From assembly GCA_934725535.1 (NCBI GenBank), contig CAKVBV010000085.1, positions 1 to 7,652 of the forward strand: DNA of 7,652 nt, read 5' to 3'. The translations under genes were made by a program, and so were the position numbers. The DNA comes from an uncultured Bacteroidales bacterium (GTDB lineage Bacteria; Bacteroidota; Bacteroidia; Bacteroidales; Paludibacteraceae). The notes beneath the pieces were generated by a model. The model saw nothing but the letters and a program-made list of their open reading frames with translations, ran no database searches and was not told the origin of the DNA. How positions within the stretch are numbered: position 1 is the first letter of the stretch; each line of letters starts with the position of its first letter. Below are positions 1 to 5,762 of this stretch, one piece after another.

Positions 1-3
1 GAA

Positions 4-41
4 CGGTCGGTTCCTGCAAAAGAACCGACCGATTTTTTTTT
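4..41 (+). terminator. Strong intrinsic (rho-independent) terminator
   Basis: A perfect 10-bp stem (CGGTCGGTTC at 4-13 with GAACCGACCG at 22-31) closes an 8-base loop and is followed by A and nine T residues (33-41). The T run lies only on the plus-strand 3' side, so the terminator acts on rightward transcription. It most likely ends a gene that lies left of the window. It would not stop leftward transcription. Confidence 0.9.
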
Positions 42-50
42 GCATGCAAA
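39..50. repeat. 12-bp perfect palindrome TTTGCATGCAAA
   Basis: TTTGCATGCAAA equals its own reverse complement and overlaps the T tail of the terminator. The half-site TGCAAA recurs at 15-20, 141-146, 169-174 and 192-197, two of these being parts of the leftward promoter boxes. It could be a repressor-type operator, or simply a by-product of an AT-rich region in which TTTGCA is a promoter word. No function can be assigned. Confidence 0.4.
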
Positions 51-61
51 TCTGAGTTTTA

Positions 62-90
62 CCGGACAGTAATAGTTATTAATAGTCCGG
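62..90. other. Stem-loop in leftward leader region
   Basis: CCGGAC at 62-67 pairs with GTCCGG at 85-90. The intervening TAAT (70-73) can pair with ATTA (78-81), giving an extended hairpin. It lies 45 to 75 bases downstream of the leftward promoter at 143-174, so in that transcript it would be a 5'-leader hairpin. No T run follows on either side, so it is not an intrinsic terminator. Confidence 0.45.
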
Positions 91-142
91 CAATTGTCCC
101 ATAATCCCCTGCACAATGCACTTATTTTCACATCTCCGCTTG

Positions 143-174
143 CAAAGGTATTGCTTTTGTATCATATATGCAAA
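143..174 (-). promoter_or_regulatory. Leftward Bacteroidota-type promoter
   Basis: On the minus strand TTTG (174-171) is followed by exactly 20 bases and then TACCTTTG (150-143). This matches the known Bacteroidota primary-sigma consensus TTTG-N19/20-TAnnTTTG at every fixed position. Transcription would start near base 136-138 and run left off the window. The first ATG in that transcript (about 133) is immediately followed by TGA. A frame beginning GTG AAA ATA at about 131 stays open to the window edge (over 40 codons) but shows no recognisable protein. The promoter call is good; its target is unknown. Confidence 0.65.
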
Positions 175-202
175 CTTTTACTCATATTTTTTGCAAACAA
201 TT

Positions 203-210
203 TACTTTTG
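203..210 (+). promoter_or_regulatory. Possible rightward -7 box (TACTTTTG)
   Basis: TACTTTTG fits the Bacteroidota -7 consensus TAnnTTTG. No TTTG or TTG lies 19-20 bases upstream; the nearest TTTTTTG ends only nine bases away. If functional, transcription would start near 216-218 and enter the structured element at 281-391. It is a weak call because an 8-base match in AT-rich DNA is easily random. Confidence 0.25.
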
Positions 211-280
211 AAGGAATAAGATGTAAATTTGTGCGCATAATTTTTGGGACGTAAGCGTAAGGTAGGTGCGATGTCTGGGG

Positions 281-391
281 GACGACGCGGCTCGCGTCGT
301 CATACAGATGGGACCATAGCGATAACGAAGCCCTGTGGGCTGAGTAGAACTCCCTATCGGCTCGCGTCGTCAAATACCTATATAGTCCCAT
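281..391. ncRNA. Candidate structured RNA or interspersed repeat element
   Basis: This GC-rich island in AT-rich surroundings contains nested complementary segments. A perfect 9-bp hairpin pairs GACGACGCG (281-289) with CGCGTCGTC (293-301). An 11-bp outer stem P1 pairs 308-318 with 381-391. Inside it lie P2 (CGATA 320-324 with TATCG 355-359), P3 (AGCCC 329-333 with GGGCT 337-341) and P4 (GAGT 342-345 with ACTC 349-352), with P3 and P4 directly stacked. P1 has one C-A mismatch when read as plus-strand RNA but a G-U wobble when read as minus-strand RNA, which favours the minus strand. CGCGTCGTC recurs at 363-371 and could compete for 281-289. I do not recognise a named RNA family. It could also be a multi-copy intergenic repeat. 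Confidence 0.4.
288..372. repeat. 15-bp direct repeat pair (CGGCTCGCGTCGTCA)
   Basis: CGGCTCGCGTCGTCA occurs identically at 288-302 and 358-372, 70 bases apart. Both copies contain CGCGTCGTC, the complement of 281-289. The first copy is part of a local hairpin and the second sits between P2 and P1 of the structured element. The exact 15-base identity in non-coding DNA is not expected by chance within so short a span. Confidence 0.8.
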
Positions 392-423
392 TAGTCTTAT
401 TGGACTTATCTGACTTATTATCC
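388..423. repeat. Degenerate 9-bp tandem array
   Basis: The units CCATTAGTC, TTATTGGAC, TTATCTGAC and TTATTATCC run head to tail with a 9-base period. On the opposite strand they read as repeats of the kind GATAAGTCC/AATAAGAC. This resembles the AATAAGTnAC words of the array at 481-559, but in inverse orientation. No protein frame is supported here. Confidence 0.5.
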
Positions 424-480
424 CTGTTATGCTTGTTGACTTTTCTTTGTATGTGGCTGTAGTATAATCTGTTGCATGAG

Positions 481-559
481 AAAAGTAACAATAAGTGACA
501 GAAACTGCCAAATCGCACCAAATCGCGCCAATAAGTAACAGAAAGTACCGGAAACGCTC
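481..559. repeat. Degenerate 10-bp tandem array
   Basis: From 490 the sequence divides into ten-base units: AATAAGTGAC, AGAAACTGCC, AAATCGCACC, AAATCGCGCC, AATAAGTAAC, AGAAAGTACC, GGAAACGCTC. A nine-base unit AAAAGTAAC precedes them. Units 1-2 recur as units 5-6 with 17 of 20 bases identical (490-509 versus 530-549), and units 3-4 differ at a single base. The A-rich start and C-rich end of each unit put the A runs on one face of the helix, so curvature or repeated protein contact is possible. No function is known to me. Confidence 0.65.
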
Positions 560-579
560 AACGCTCCCTGTAAATGTAG

Positions 580-587
580 TACCTTTG
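580..587 (+). promoter_or_regulatory. Possible rightward -7 box (TACCTTTG)
   Basis: TACCTTTGCA matches the Bacteroidota -7 element and its frequent CA extension, just before the hairpin cluster. No TTTG or TTG is found 19-20 bases upstream, so the -33 element is missing or degenerate. A transcript would begin close to 593, at or just before the first hairpin, and would run antisense into the 3' end of the yitT-like gene. Confidence 0.35.
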
Positions 588-593
588 CATCGT

Positions 594-719
594 GATTCAA
601 GGTGTTGAATCCGGTAGGCTGCAGACGTAAGCAGCCCGTGATCTTTGACGTACGAATACTGCCCGTGAGGGTAGTGGAGGGAGTCTCGGCTCCCTCTTCG
701 GAGGCAAAGGTGCCTCCGA
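594..719. other. Cluster of four consecutive hairpins
   Basis: Four perfect stems follow one another. H1 is GATTCAA (594-600) with TTGAATC (605-611), loop of four. H2 is GGCTGC (617-622) with GCAGCC (631-636). H3 is GAGGGAG (677-683) with CTCCCTC (690-696). H4 is TCGGAGGCA (698-706) with TGCCTCCGA (711-719), loop AAGG. Read leftward, H4 comes 38 bases after the stop codon of the yitT-like gene, so the cluster would be its 3' untranslated region. No T run follows on either strand, so it is not a standard intrinsic terminator. It may be an RNA 3'-end structure, a small RNA started at 580-587, or a repeat relic. Confidence 0.5.
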
Positions 720-757
720 CAAAAACGGACATTGCCGATAGGTCGGGTGTTGCTCTG

Positions 758-1768
758 CTATTTCACTTTGATAGCATCAAACCCCTTGCCGAACACACCC
801 GACACATTGGCTTGGCTGACAAAGGCATTGGGGTCTATCTTCTTGATAATATGCAGGATAAGTTGGCTTTCGTGTTTGCGGGCAAGTACAGTGACCACCC
901 GAATGGGCTGTTGGCTGTACCAGCCTGTGCCGTCCAGCACTGTAACACCCCGCTGCACGGTCTGATTGATGGCGGTGGCTATCTCGTCGTACTTGGTGGA
1001 GAAGATGAAGAACTGCACCGACTGCCGCAAGCGCGATATTATCCAATCGACTGCTGCCGTGTAACTTACGGTCATGCACAGACCATACAAGATACGCTTG
1101 ATTTTGAAGTCAGCCACATCCATACCGGGCGTGTAGAAGTTCTCCGGCACAGGCAGGAAATAACTACTGGCGATGATGATAGCATCACACAGCACCATCA
1201 CGCGCCCAAGACTGACGTCCTTGTATTTGTTGATAATCATAGCAAGGATGTCGGTGCCGCCCGATGACCCGTTGTTGAGCATCACGATGCCCAGACTCAT
1301 GCCAAACACCACACCACCGACCAGGCAAGCCGACACGGGGTCTTCGATGAGCGGTGTCTCGCGTATTGGAATGACGCGGTACCAAAATGCCAATGCCAAC
1401 ACGCCCACGATAGTGCGGATACAGAACTTCCACCCCACCGTGATGATAGCGACAACAAGCAATATCGCGTTGATAGTCAGCGAACTGAGCCAGATAGGGA
1501 TAGCCCCGCCATACTCAGGGAACAGCGACGGAAACGCTCCCTGTGTGGCGTAGAAGATTATCGAGCAGATACCCGTCAGACCACCGCCCACCACGTTTTG
1601 TGGCACGAATATCCAATTGACCATCAGGGCAAAAGGAAATAATGCCAATATAATAAAGACGTATTCGCGAATGGTCTTCCACTTGCTGCCACCCGCATCA
1701 CCAATGATGTAGGACGACATACCCCGCTCACCCATAGTGGGTTGCGTGTGTTGTTTGGTATCAGACAT
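758..1768 (-). CDS. YitT family membrane protein (paralogue B)
   Basis: This 336-residue integral membrane protein has the YitT layout: an N-terminal multi-span domain (DUF161 type) and a C-terminal cytoplasmic domain of DUF2179 type. Hydrophobic stretches lie near residues 36-53, 60-75, 91-113, 115-130, 143-164, 189-206 and 225-243. The family signature NNGSSGGTDILAMIINKYK begins at residue 165, and VGGGLTGICSIIFY lies near residue 59. The soluble domain (about 248-336) holds QFFIFSTKYDEI and ends GVFGKGFDAIKVK. The protein is longer than its neighbour because of a hydrophilic N-terminal extension and a short insertion near residues 76-90. ATG at 1768 was used; M12 and M17 are alternative starts. 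It follows the yitT-like A gene by 69 bases on the same strand. Transport or other function is unproven in this family, so no substrate is given. Confidence 0.9.
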   Translation of the reverse strand: MSDTKQHTQPTMGERGMSSYIIGDAGGSKWKTIREYVFIILALFPFALMVNWIFVPQNVVGGGLTGICSIIFYATQGAFPSLFPEYGGAIPIWLSSLTINAILLVVAIITVGWKFCIRTIVGVLALAFWYRVIPIRETPLIEDPVSACLVGGVVFGMSLGIVMLNNGSSGGTDILAMIINKYKDVSLGRVMVLCDAIIIASSYFLPVPENFYTPGMDVADFKIKRILYGLCMTVSYTAAVDWIISRLRQSVQFFIFSTKYDEIATAINQTVQRGVTVLDGTGWYSQQPIRVVTVLARKHESQLILHIIKKIDPNAFVSQANVSGVFGKGFDAIKVK

Positions 1769-1794
1769 GATATTTACGTAGTTTTCGATAATGA

Positions 1795-1822
1795 CATTAA
1801 CTATTAACCATTACCTATTACG
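1795..1822. repeat. 7-bp imperfect tandem repeat
   Basis: CATTAAC, TATTAAC, CATTACC and TATTACG run head to tail in the gap between the two yitT-like genes. The array sits in the leader of the downstream gene (B). It could be a slippage-prone spacer or simply low-complexity filler. Confidence 0.6.
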
Positions 1823-1835
1823 ACCGCTTGCGGTC
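1822..1835. other. Short hairpin right after the upstream yitT stop codon
   Basis: GACCGC (1822-1827) and GCGGTC (1830-1835) are perfect complements two bases apart, realistically a 5-bp stem with a tetraloop. In the operon direction the hairpin begins two bases after the TAA stop of the yitT-like A gene and lacks a following T run. Only on the plus strand does TTTT follow, and nothing is known to be transcribed that way here. Confidence 0.4.
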
Positions 1836-1837
1836 TT

Positions 1838-2755
1838 TTACGCGTGTTCGCGAATATCGGTGAAGCCTTGTCCGAAGACGCCTTTGGTCTGGCTCTCGCT
1901 GACGAAAGCATCGGGGTCAATCTCGCGCACGATACGGAATATCTTGCTGCTCTCACTGCGCTTTGCCATCACGGTGATTATCTTGATAGGTTGGCGTGTG
2001 TAACCGCCTTCACCATCTATCAGTGTCACGCCACGACGCATCTCGGTAAGGATAGCCTTGGTGATTTCATCGTACTTCTGACTGAAAATGAAGAACTGCA
2101 CCGACTGCCGCGCACGCCCCATGGTCCAGTCAACGGCATTGGAGCACATAAACGTGTAGCACAGACCGAACAGCACCTTCTCTATACTGTGTACCTCAGG
2201 CAGGAAATACGCACACGAGATTGTAATCATATCGCATGCCATCAACACACGTCCCAACGGCACCTGACGGAATTTGTGTACAATCATCGCCACGATGTCG
2301 GTACCACCCGTGCTACCGTTGTTGAGGAACACCAAACCCAAGCCGCAACCGTTGAACAGACCCGCCAATATAACTGCCATAAACGGGTCGGACAGCAGCG
2401 GAGTACTTGCCGTGGGCACCAACTTCAGCCAAAGCGTCAGGAAAAAGACGCCGTATATAGACCGGATACAGAACTTCCAACCTACCACCTTGATGGCTAT
2501 AATCAGCAATATGATATTGATTATCAACGAACTGAGCCATATAGGAATCACCATCCCCGTCGCGAAATAGATAATCTCGCAGACACCGGTCAAACCACCG
2601 CCCACGATAGCATGAGGCACCAATATCTGATTGACTACCAAGGCATAAGGAATAGTAGCGATGGCTATAACCAACAGTTCTTTTGCCTCTATCAGGGCGT
2701 GTTTGTACTTGCTACGGCGAAGTTTCTTTTGCAATTCGTCAATAGGTTGGGTCAT
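1838..2755 (-). CDS. YitT family membrane protein (paralogue A)
   Basis: This 305-residue protein is of the usual size for YitT proteins. After a charged N-terminus (to about residue 20) come hydrophobic segments near residues 25-43, 51-66, 70-88, 93-110, 124-144, 168-185 and 193-208. The signature NNGSTGGTDIVAMIVHKF begins at residue 145. The C-terminal DUF2179-like domain (about 213-305) carries QFFIFSQKYDEITKAI and GVFGQGFTDIREHA. It shares long blocks with the downstream gene, for example IPIWLSSL.IN, VGWKFCIR and LNNGS.GGTDI, so the two are tandem paralogues. The ATG at 2755 is the first of the frame and has no Shine-Dalgarno sequence, as usual in Bacteroidota. It lies 90 bases after gcvP. 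Membrane location is firm; the molecular role is unknown. Confidence 0.92.
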   Translation of the reverse strand: MTQPIDELQKKLRRSKYKHALIEAKELLVIAIATIPYALVVNQILVPHAIVGGGLTGVCEIIYFATGMVIPIWLSSLIINIILLIIAIKVVGWKFCIRSIYGVFFLTLWLKLVPTASTPLLSDPFMAVILAGLFNGCGLGLVFLNNGSTGGTDIVAMIVHKFRQVPLGRVLMACDMITISCAYFLPEVHSIEKVLFGLCYTFMCSNAVDWTMGRARQSVQFFIFSQKYDEITKAILTEMRRGVTLIDGEGGYTRQPIKIITVMAKRSESSKIFRIVREIDPDAFVSESQTKGVFGQGFTDIREHA

Positions 2756-2793
2756 AAATCAGGTTACAATTTACAAAGTTGCAAATTAAGTAC

Positions 2794-2837
2794 AGCACCC
2801 TACCCCACTATGGCATAACAAGGTGAGGTAAGGTGCT
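2794..2837 (-). terminator. Long stem-loop between gcvP and yitT (possible attenuator or partial terminator)
   Basis: AGCACC at 2794-2799 and GGTGCT at 2832-2837 anchor a 15-bp stem (2794-2808 with 2823-2837) with a 14-base loop. In minus-strand RNA the two non-Watson-Crick positions are both U-G wobbles, so the stem is continuous. In plus-strand RNA they are C-A mismatches. The hairpin is therefore built for the gcvP transcript and starts 8 bases after the gcvP stop codon. Only a weak U-containing stretch follows (GUACUUAAUUUGC), so it may be a leaky terminator or an RNA-stabilising 3' end rather than a full stop. Confidence 0.5.
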
Positions 2838-2845
2838 AACGGAAA

Positions 2846-5689
2846 TTACTTGTTCAGTATGTACTTGGCAATCAGGTTGCGGTCACCCCAACCGTTGTCC
2901 ACACGGGCAACAGGAATCCAGAACTTGTTGCTGCGTACCCAATCGGTGGGATAAGCGGCTTGCTCACGGCTGTACGAGTGGTGCCATTCGTTGGCAACTA
3001 TCTCGTATTCAGGGTGTGGCGCATTGAGCAGTACATTGTCCTTGGCATCTGCTTCACCGCATTCTACGGCGGCTATCTCGGCACGGATAGTGAGCAATGC
3101 GTCAATGAACTGGTCAATCTCGTGTTTGCTCTCGCTCTCGGTGGGTTCCACCATCAAGGTACCGTGCACAGGGAAGGACAGCGTAGGCGCGTGGTAACCG
3201 AAGTCCATCAGACGCTTGGCGATGTCGCTCTCGGTGATACCGATAGCGTGGAACTGACGGCAGTCGAGAATCAACTCGTGCCCTACACGCCCGTGTACGC
3301 CCGTATAGACAATGCCATACGCGTCTTTCAGTTTCGATGCCATATAGTTGGCACTCAGGATAGCGGCTGCCGTGGACTCGCGAAGTCCTTCCTCGCCCAT
3401 CATGCGGATATAGCCGTAGGAGATAAGTGCCATATTCGCGTTGCCGTAGAGGGCACTTGATACGCGGTTATGGTCGCAGGTAGGCATGCAGTCTGCCAAG
3501 TGCTTGGCACAGCAGATAGCACCCACACCGGGACCGCCACCGCCGTGAGGGCTGGCAAACGACTTGTGCAGGTTGAGGTGGCACACGTCCGCACCGATGA
3601 AACCGGGGTTGGTATAGCCAATCTGTGCGTTCATATTCGCACCGTCCATATATACCTGACCGCCGCAATCGTGAATGATTTGGCACATCTCGCGGATAGT
3701 CATCTCGAAGATACCGTGTGTCGAAGGATAGGTAATCATACACCCTGCCAGGTGCTCGCGGTTAGCCTCGGCTTTCTCACGCCAGTCGGCAAGGTCGGTA
3801 TTACCGTTCTCGTCGCACTTCACTACGAGTGGTGTGAAACCTGCCTGCACACACGAAGCGGGGTTTGTACCATGTGCCGAAGCAGGAATGAGGAGGATAG
3901 TACGCTGTGCCTGCCCTTGGCGGTGCAGGTACTCGCGAATGGTTACCAAACCCGTGTATTCGCCTGCCGCACCCGAAGTAGGCTGCAGGTTGCATGCTGC
4001 AAAGCCCGTGATGGTAGCCAACTGCTGCTCAAGGTCTTCCAGCACCTCGCGATAGCCCTCCACTTGGTTGGCGGGAGCCAACGGATGCACATTCATATAG
4101 CCAGGGAATGTAATGGGAATCATGGCAGATGCGGGATTCAGTTTCATAGTGCAACTGCCCAACGGAATCATCGTATGCGTAAGGCTGATGTCCTTGCGGT
4201 CAAGGCGTTTGATATAGCGCATCATCTCTGTCTCTGTGTGATAGAGGCGGAAGACGTCTGCCTGCAGATAGTCCACAGGGCGTACTTTCTCTTCTGCGAT
4301 TGCCCACAGGTTGTGGAACGCCTCCTCACTGTCTTCGTACTGCGCCATATTGCCGCTGGCTTGGGCAAAGAGGTCGATGAGGTCGTTCATATCGTCCACA
4401 GTCACAGTCTCGTCAATACTCAACCCTATCCAACCTTCTGCGTCGTAATAGAGGTTGATACCCATCTCCTCTGCCACGCCGCGCACGCGCTCAACGGTGA
4501 TGTTACCCGTGGGGCGAATCTTCAGGGTGTCGAAGAACTCCGTATTCTCCTGTTCATAGCCATAAGCCTGCAGCATCTCGCTCATATACACAGCCTTGCC
4601 GTGAATGCCCTCGGCTATCTCGCGAATGCCTGCCGCACCGTGGTAAACGGCATACATACCTGCCATCACAGCGCATAATGCCTCTGCCGTACATATATTG
4701 GAGGTGGCTTTTTCGCGTTTGATATGTTGCTCGCGGGTCTGAAGTGCCAAACGGTATGCAGGGTGGTCGTAAGCGTCTTTGCTCAGACCGATGATACGCC
4801 CCGGCAACTCACGCTTGTACTCGTCGCGCGTAGCCATATAGCCTGCCGTCGGACCACCAAAACCCATTGCCAAACCAAAACGTTGGGCAGTACCACACAT
4901 GATATCAGCGTCCAGCGGTTTGAGGAGTGCCATAGCCATCAGGTCGGCTATCACGGTCACTTTCATTCCTGCCGCATGGCAATCAGCAATAAACGCGCTG
5001 TAGTCCTCTATCGAACCGTCTGCATTCGGCAGTTGGACAATAGCACCGAAGAACGGACCTTCCTTAGCCAGCCACTCGGCATTCACTTGCTCGTAGTTAG
5101 CCATCACCAATTCGATGTCCTGCCCTGCCGCGCGGGTACGCATCACACTCAATGTATTTGGGAAGATTCGGTTGTCAACCAGCACTTTGCGTACATTGTT
5201 CTTCATCATATCGCGGCTACGCAGGTTGCGCATCATCGTTACTGCCTCCGCTGCAGATGTAGCCTCGTCAAGAAGACTGCAGTTTGCCAATGGCAGCCCC
5301 GTCAGGTCGCTTATCATCGTCTGGAAAACAAACAACGCCTCCAATCGTCCCTGGCTCACTTCTGCCTGATAGGGAGTGTATGAGGTGTACCATACGGGGT
5401 TCTCAAGGATGTTTCGTTGGATAACGGCAGGCGTGATGGCACCATACCAACCGCGACCGATATACGAGCGGCACATCCGGTTTTTCTGTGCCATTTGGTA
5501 CATGGTGTTGAGGTGTTCCTGCTCAGTAAGGGGCTCGTCCAAGTCCAAAGGCTCCTGCAGCAGGATGTCCTGCGGCATCGTCTGGGCAATCAACTCGTCC
5601 ATGCTGTTCACACCAATCTCGGCGAGCATCTGTTTCTGCTCGTCTTCTGCGAGGCCTATATGCCTCGACTTGAGGTAGTTTGTTTTCAC
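2846..5689 (-). CDS. gcvP: Glycine dehydrogenase (aminomethyl-transferring), P-protein
   Basis: The product is the PLP-dependent P-protein of the glycine cleavage system. It decarboxylates glycine and loads the aminomethyl group on the lipoyl arm of H-protein in the cytoplasm. From the GTG at 5689 it is 947 residues, the normal size of the single-chain type, starting (V/M)KTNYLKSRHIGLAEDEQK. An N-terminal fold-type-I half (to about 440) is followed by a C-terminal half with PLGSCTMKLNP near 509-519. The PLP-lysine motif LNLHKSFASPHGGGGPG places the Schiff-base lysine at residue 709. The frame extends upstream to an ATG at 5800, but the extra 37 residues are hydrophobic, unlike family N-termini, and the promoter at 5732-5762 lies inside them, so GTG is chosen. 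gcvT, gcvH and lpd are not nearby. Two yitT-like genes follow on the same strand. Confidence 0.95.
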   Translation of the reverse strand: MKTNYLKSRHIGLAEDEQKQMLAEIGVNSMDELIAQTMPQDILLQEPLDLDEPLTEQEHLNTMYQMAQKNRMCRSYIGRGWYGAITPAVIQRNILENPVWYTSYTPYQAEVSQGRLEALFVFQTMISDLTGLPLANCSLLDEATSAAEAVTMMRNLRSRDMMKNNVRKVLVDNRIFPNTLSVMRTRAAGQDIELVMANYEQVNAEWLAKEGPFFGAIVQLPNADGSIEDYSAFIADCHAAGMKVTVIADLMAMALLKPLDADIMCGTAQRFGLAMGFGGPTAGYMATRDEYKRELPGRIIGLSKDAYDHPAYRLALQTREQHIKREKATSNICTAEALCAVMAGMYAVYHGAAGIREIAEGIHGKAVYMSEMLQAYGYEQENTEFFDTLKIRPTGNITVERVRGVAEEMGINLYYDAEGWIGLSIDETVTVDDMNDLIDLFAQASGNMAQYEDSEEAFHNLWAIAEEKVRPVDYLQADVFRLYHTETEMMRYIKRLDRKDISLTHTMIPLGSCTMKLNPASAMIPITFPGYMNVHPLAPANQVEGYREVLEDLEQQLATITGFAACNLQPTSGAAGEYTGLVTIREYLHRQGQAQRTILLIPASAHGTNPASCVQAGFTPLVVKCDENGNTDLADWREKAEANREHLAGCMITYPSTHGIFEMTIREMCQIIHDCGGQVYMDGANMNAQIGYTNPGFIGADVCHLNLHKSFASPHGGGGPGVGAICCAKHLADCMPTCDHNRVSSALYGNANMALISYGYIRMMGEEGLRESTAAAILSANYMASKLKDAYGIVYTGVHGRVGHELILDCRQFHAIGITESDIAKRLMDFGYHAPTLSFPVHGTLMVEPTESESKHEIDQFIDALLTIRAEIAAVECGEADAKDNVLLNAPHPEYEIVANEWHHSYSREQAAYPTDWVRSNKFWIPVARVDNGWGDRNLIAKYILNK

Positions 5690-5731
5690 AATATCGTATT
5701 TTAATGGGTTAATTATCCACCTAACAAGCCA

Positions 5732-5762
5732 CAAAATTACTGCTTTTCCGCAATATACACAA
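5732..5762 (-). promoter_or_regulatory. gcvP promoter, Bacteroidota type
   Basis: On the minus strand TTG (5762-5760), preceded by G, is followed by 20 bases and then TAATTTTG (5739-5732), a full match to TAnnTTTG. Transcription would start near 5725, giving a leader of about 36 bases to the GTG at 5689. That leader is too short for a glycine riboswitch. The position also argues against translation from the ATG at 5800, which would lie upstream of the transcript. Confidence 0.65.

Larger units (their letters stand above)
1..757. other. Non-coding region left of the yitT genes
   Basis: No frame in this stretch has the look of a conserved protein. The two moderate open frames (182-511 minus and 244-462 plus) run through repeats and hairpins and mirror them. 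The region holds a terminator (4-41), a leftward promoter (143-174), a GC-rich structured element (about 281-391), a 9-bp array (388-423), a 10-bp array (481-559) and a hairpin cluster (594-719). The 9-base word GACGTAAGC occurs at 248-256 and again at 624-632. The stretch is unusually long and structured for a plain gap in a compact bacterial genome. Confidence 0.7.

Noticed and set aside
182..511. 109-residue minus-strand frame across the structured element, and a 72-residue plus-strand frame at 244-462
   Set aside because: Both merely translate the hairpins and repeats; the sequence does not behave like coding DNA and no family is recognised. If the element is multi-copy, the same frames would appear as spurious hypothetical proteins elsewhere.
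481..559. CRISPR array
   Set aside because: Units are only about 10 bp, degenerate and contiguous, with no unique spacers and no cas genes in the window. The same holds for the 11-bp repeats at 5954-5997.
602..1267. 221-residue plus-strand frame opposite the 3' half of yitT-like B
   Set aside because: It is mostly antisense to a real gene, and its start lies in the hairpin cluster. No recognisable domain.
1822..1839. Rightward intrinsic terminator (hairpin plus TTTT)
   Set aside because: The stem is only 5-6 bp, the T run has four bases, and no rightward gene precedes it; the T residues belong largely to the end of the yitT-like A gene.
1844..2818. 324-residue plus-strand frame opposite yitT-like A
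   Set aside because: It is antisense to a clear YitT gene and has a low-complexity, His/Gln/Thr-rich composition.
3470..4678. 402-residue open frame on the plus strand opposite gcvP
   Set aside because: It lies wholly antisense to the well-supported gcvP, is rich in His, Cys and Arg, and resembles no protein. It follows from the codon use of gcvP.
5690..5731. Glycine riboswitch in the gcvP leader
   Set aside because: The predicted leader of about 36 bases is far too short for the roughly 100-base or longer glycine aptamer, and no aptamer-like pairing is visible.
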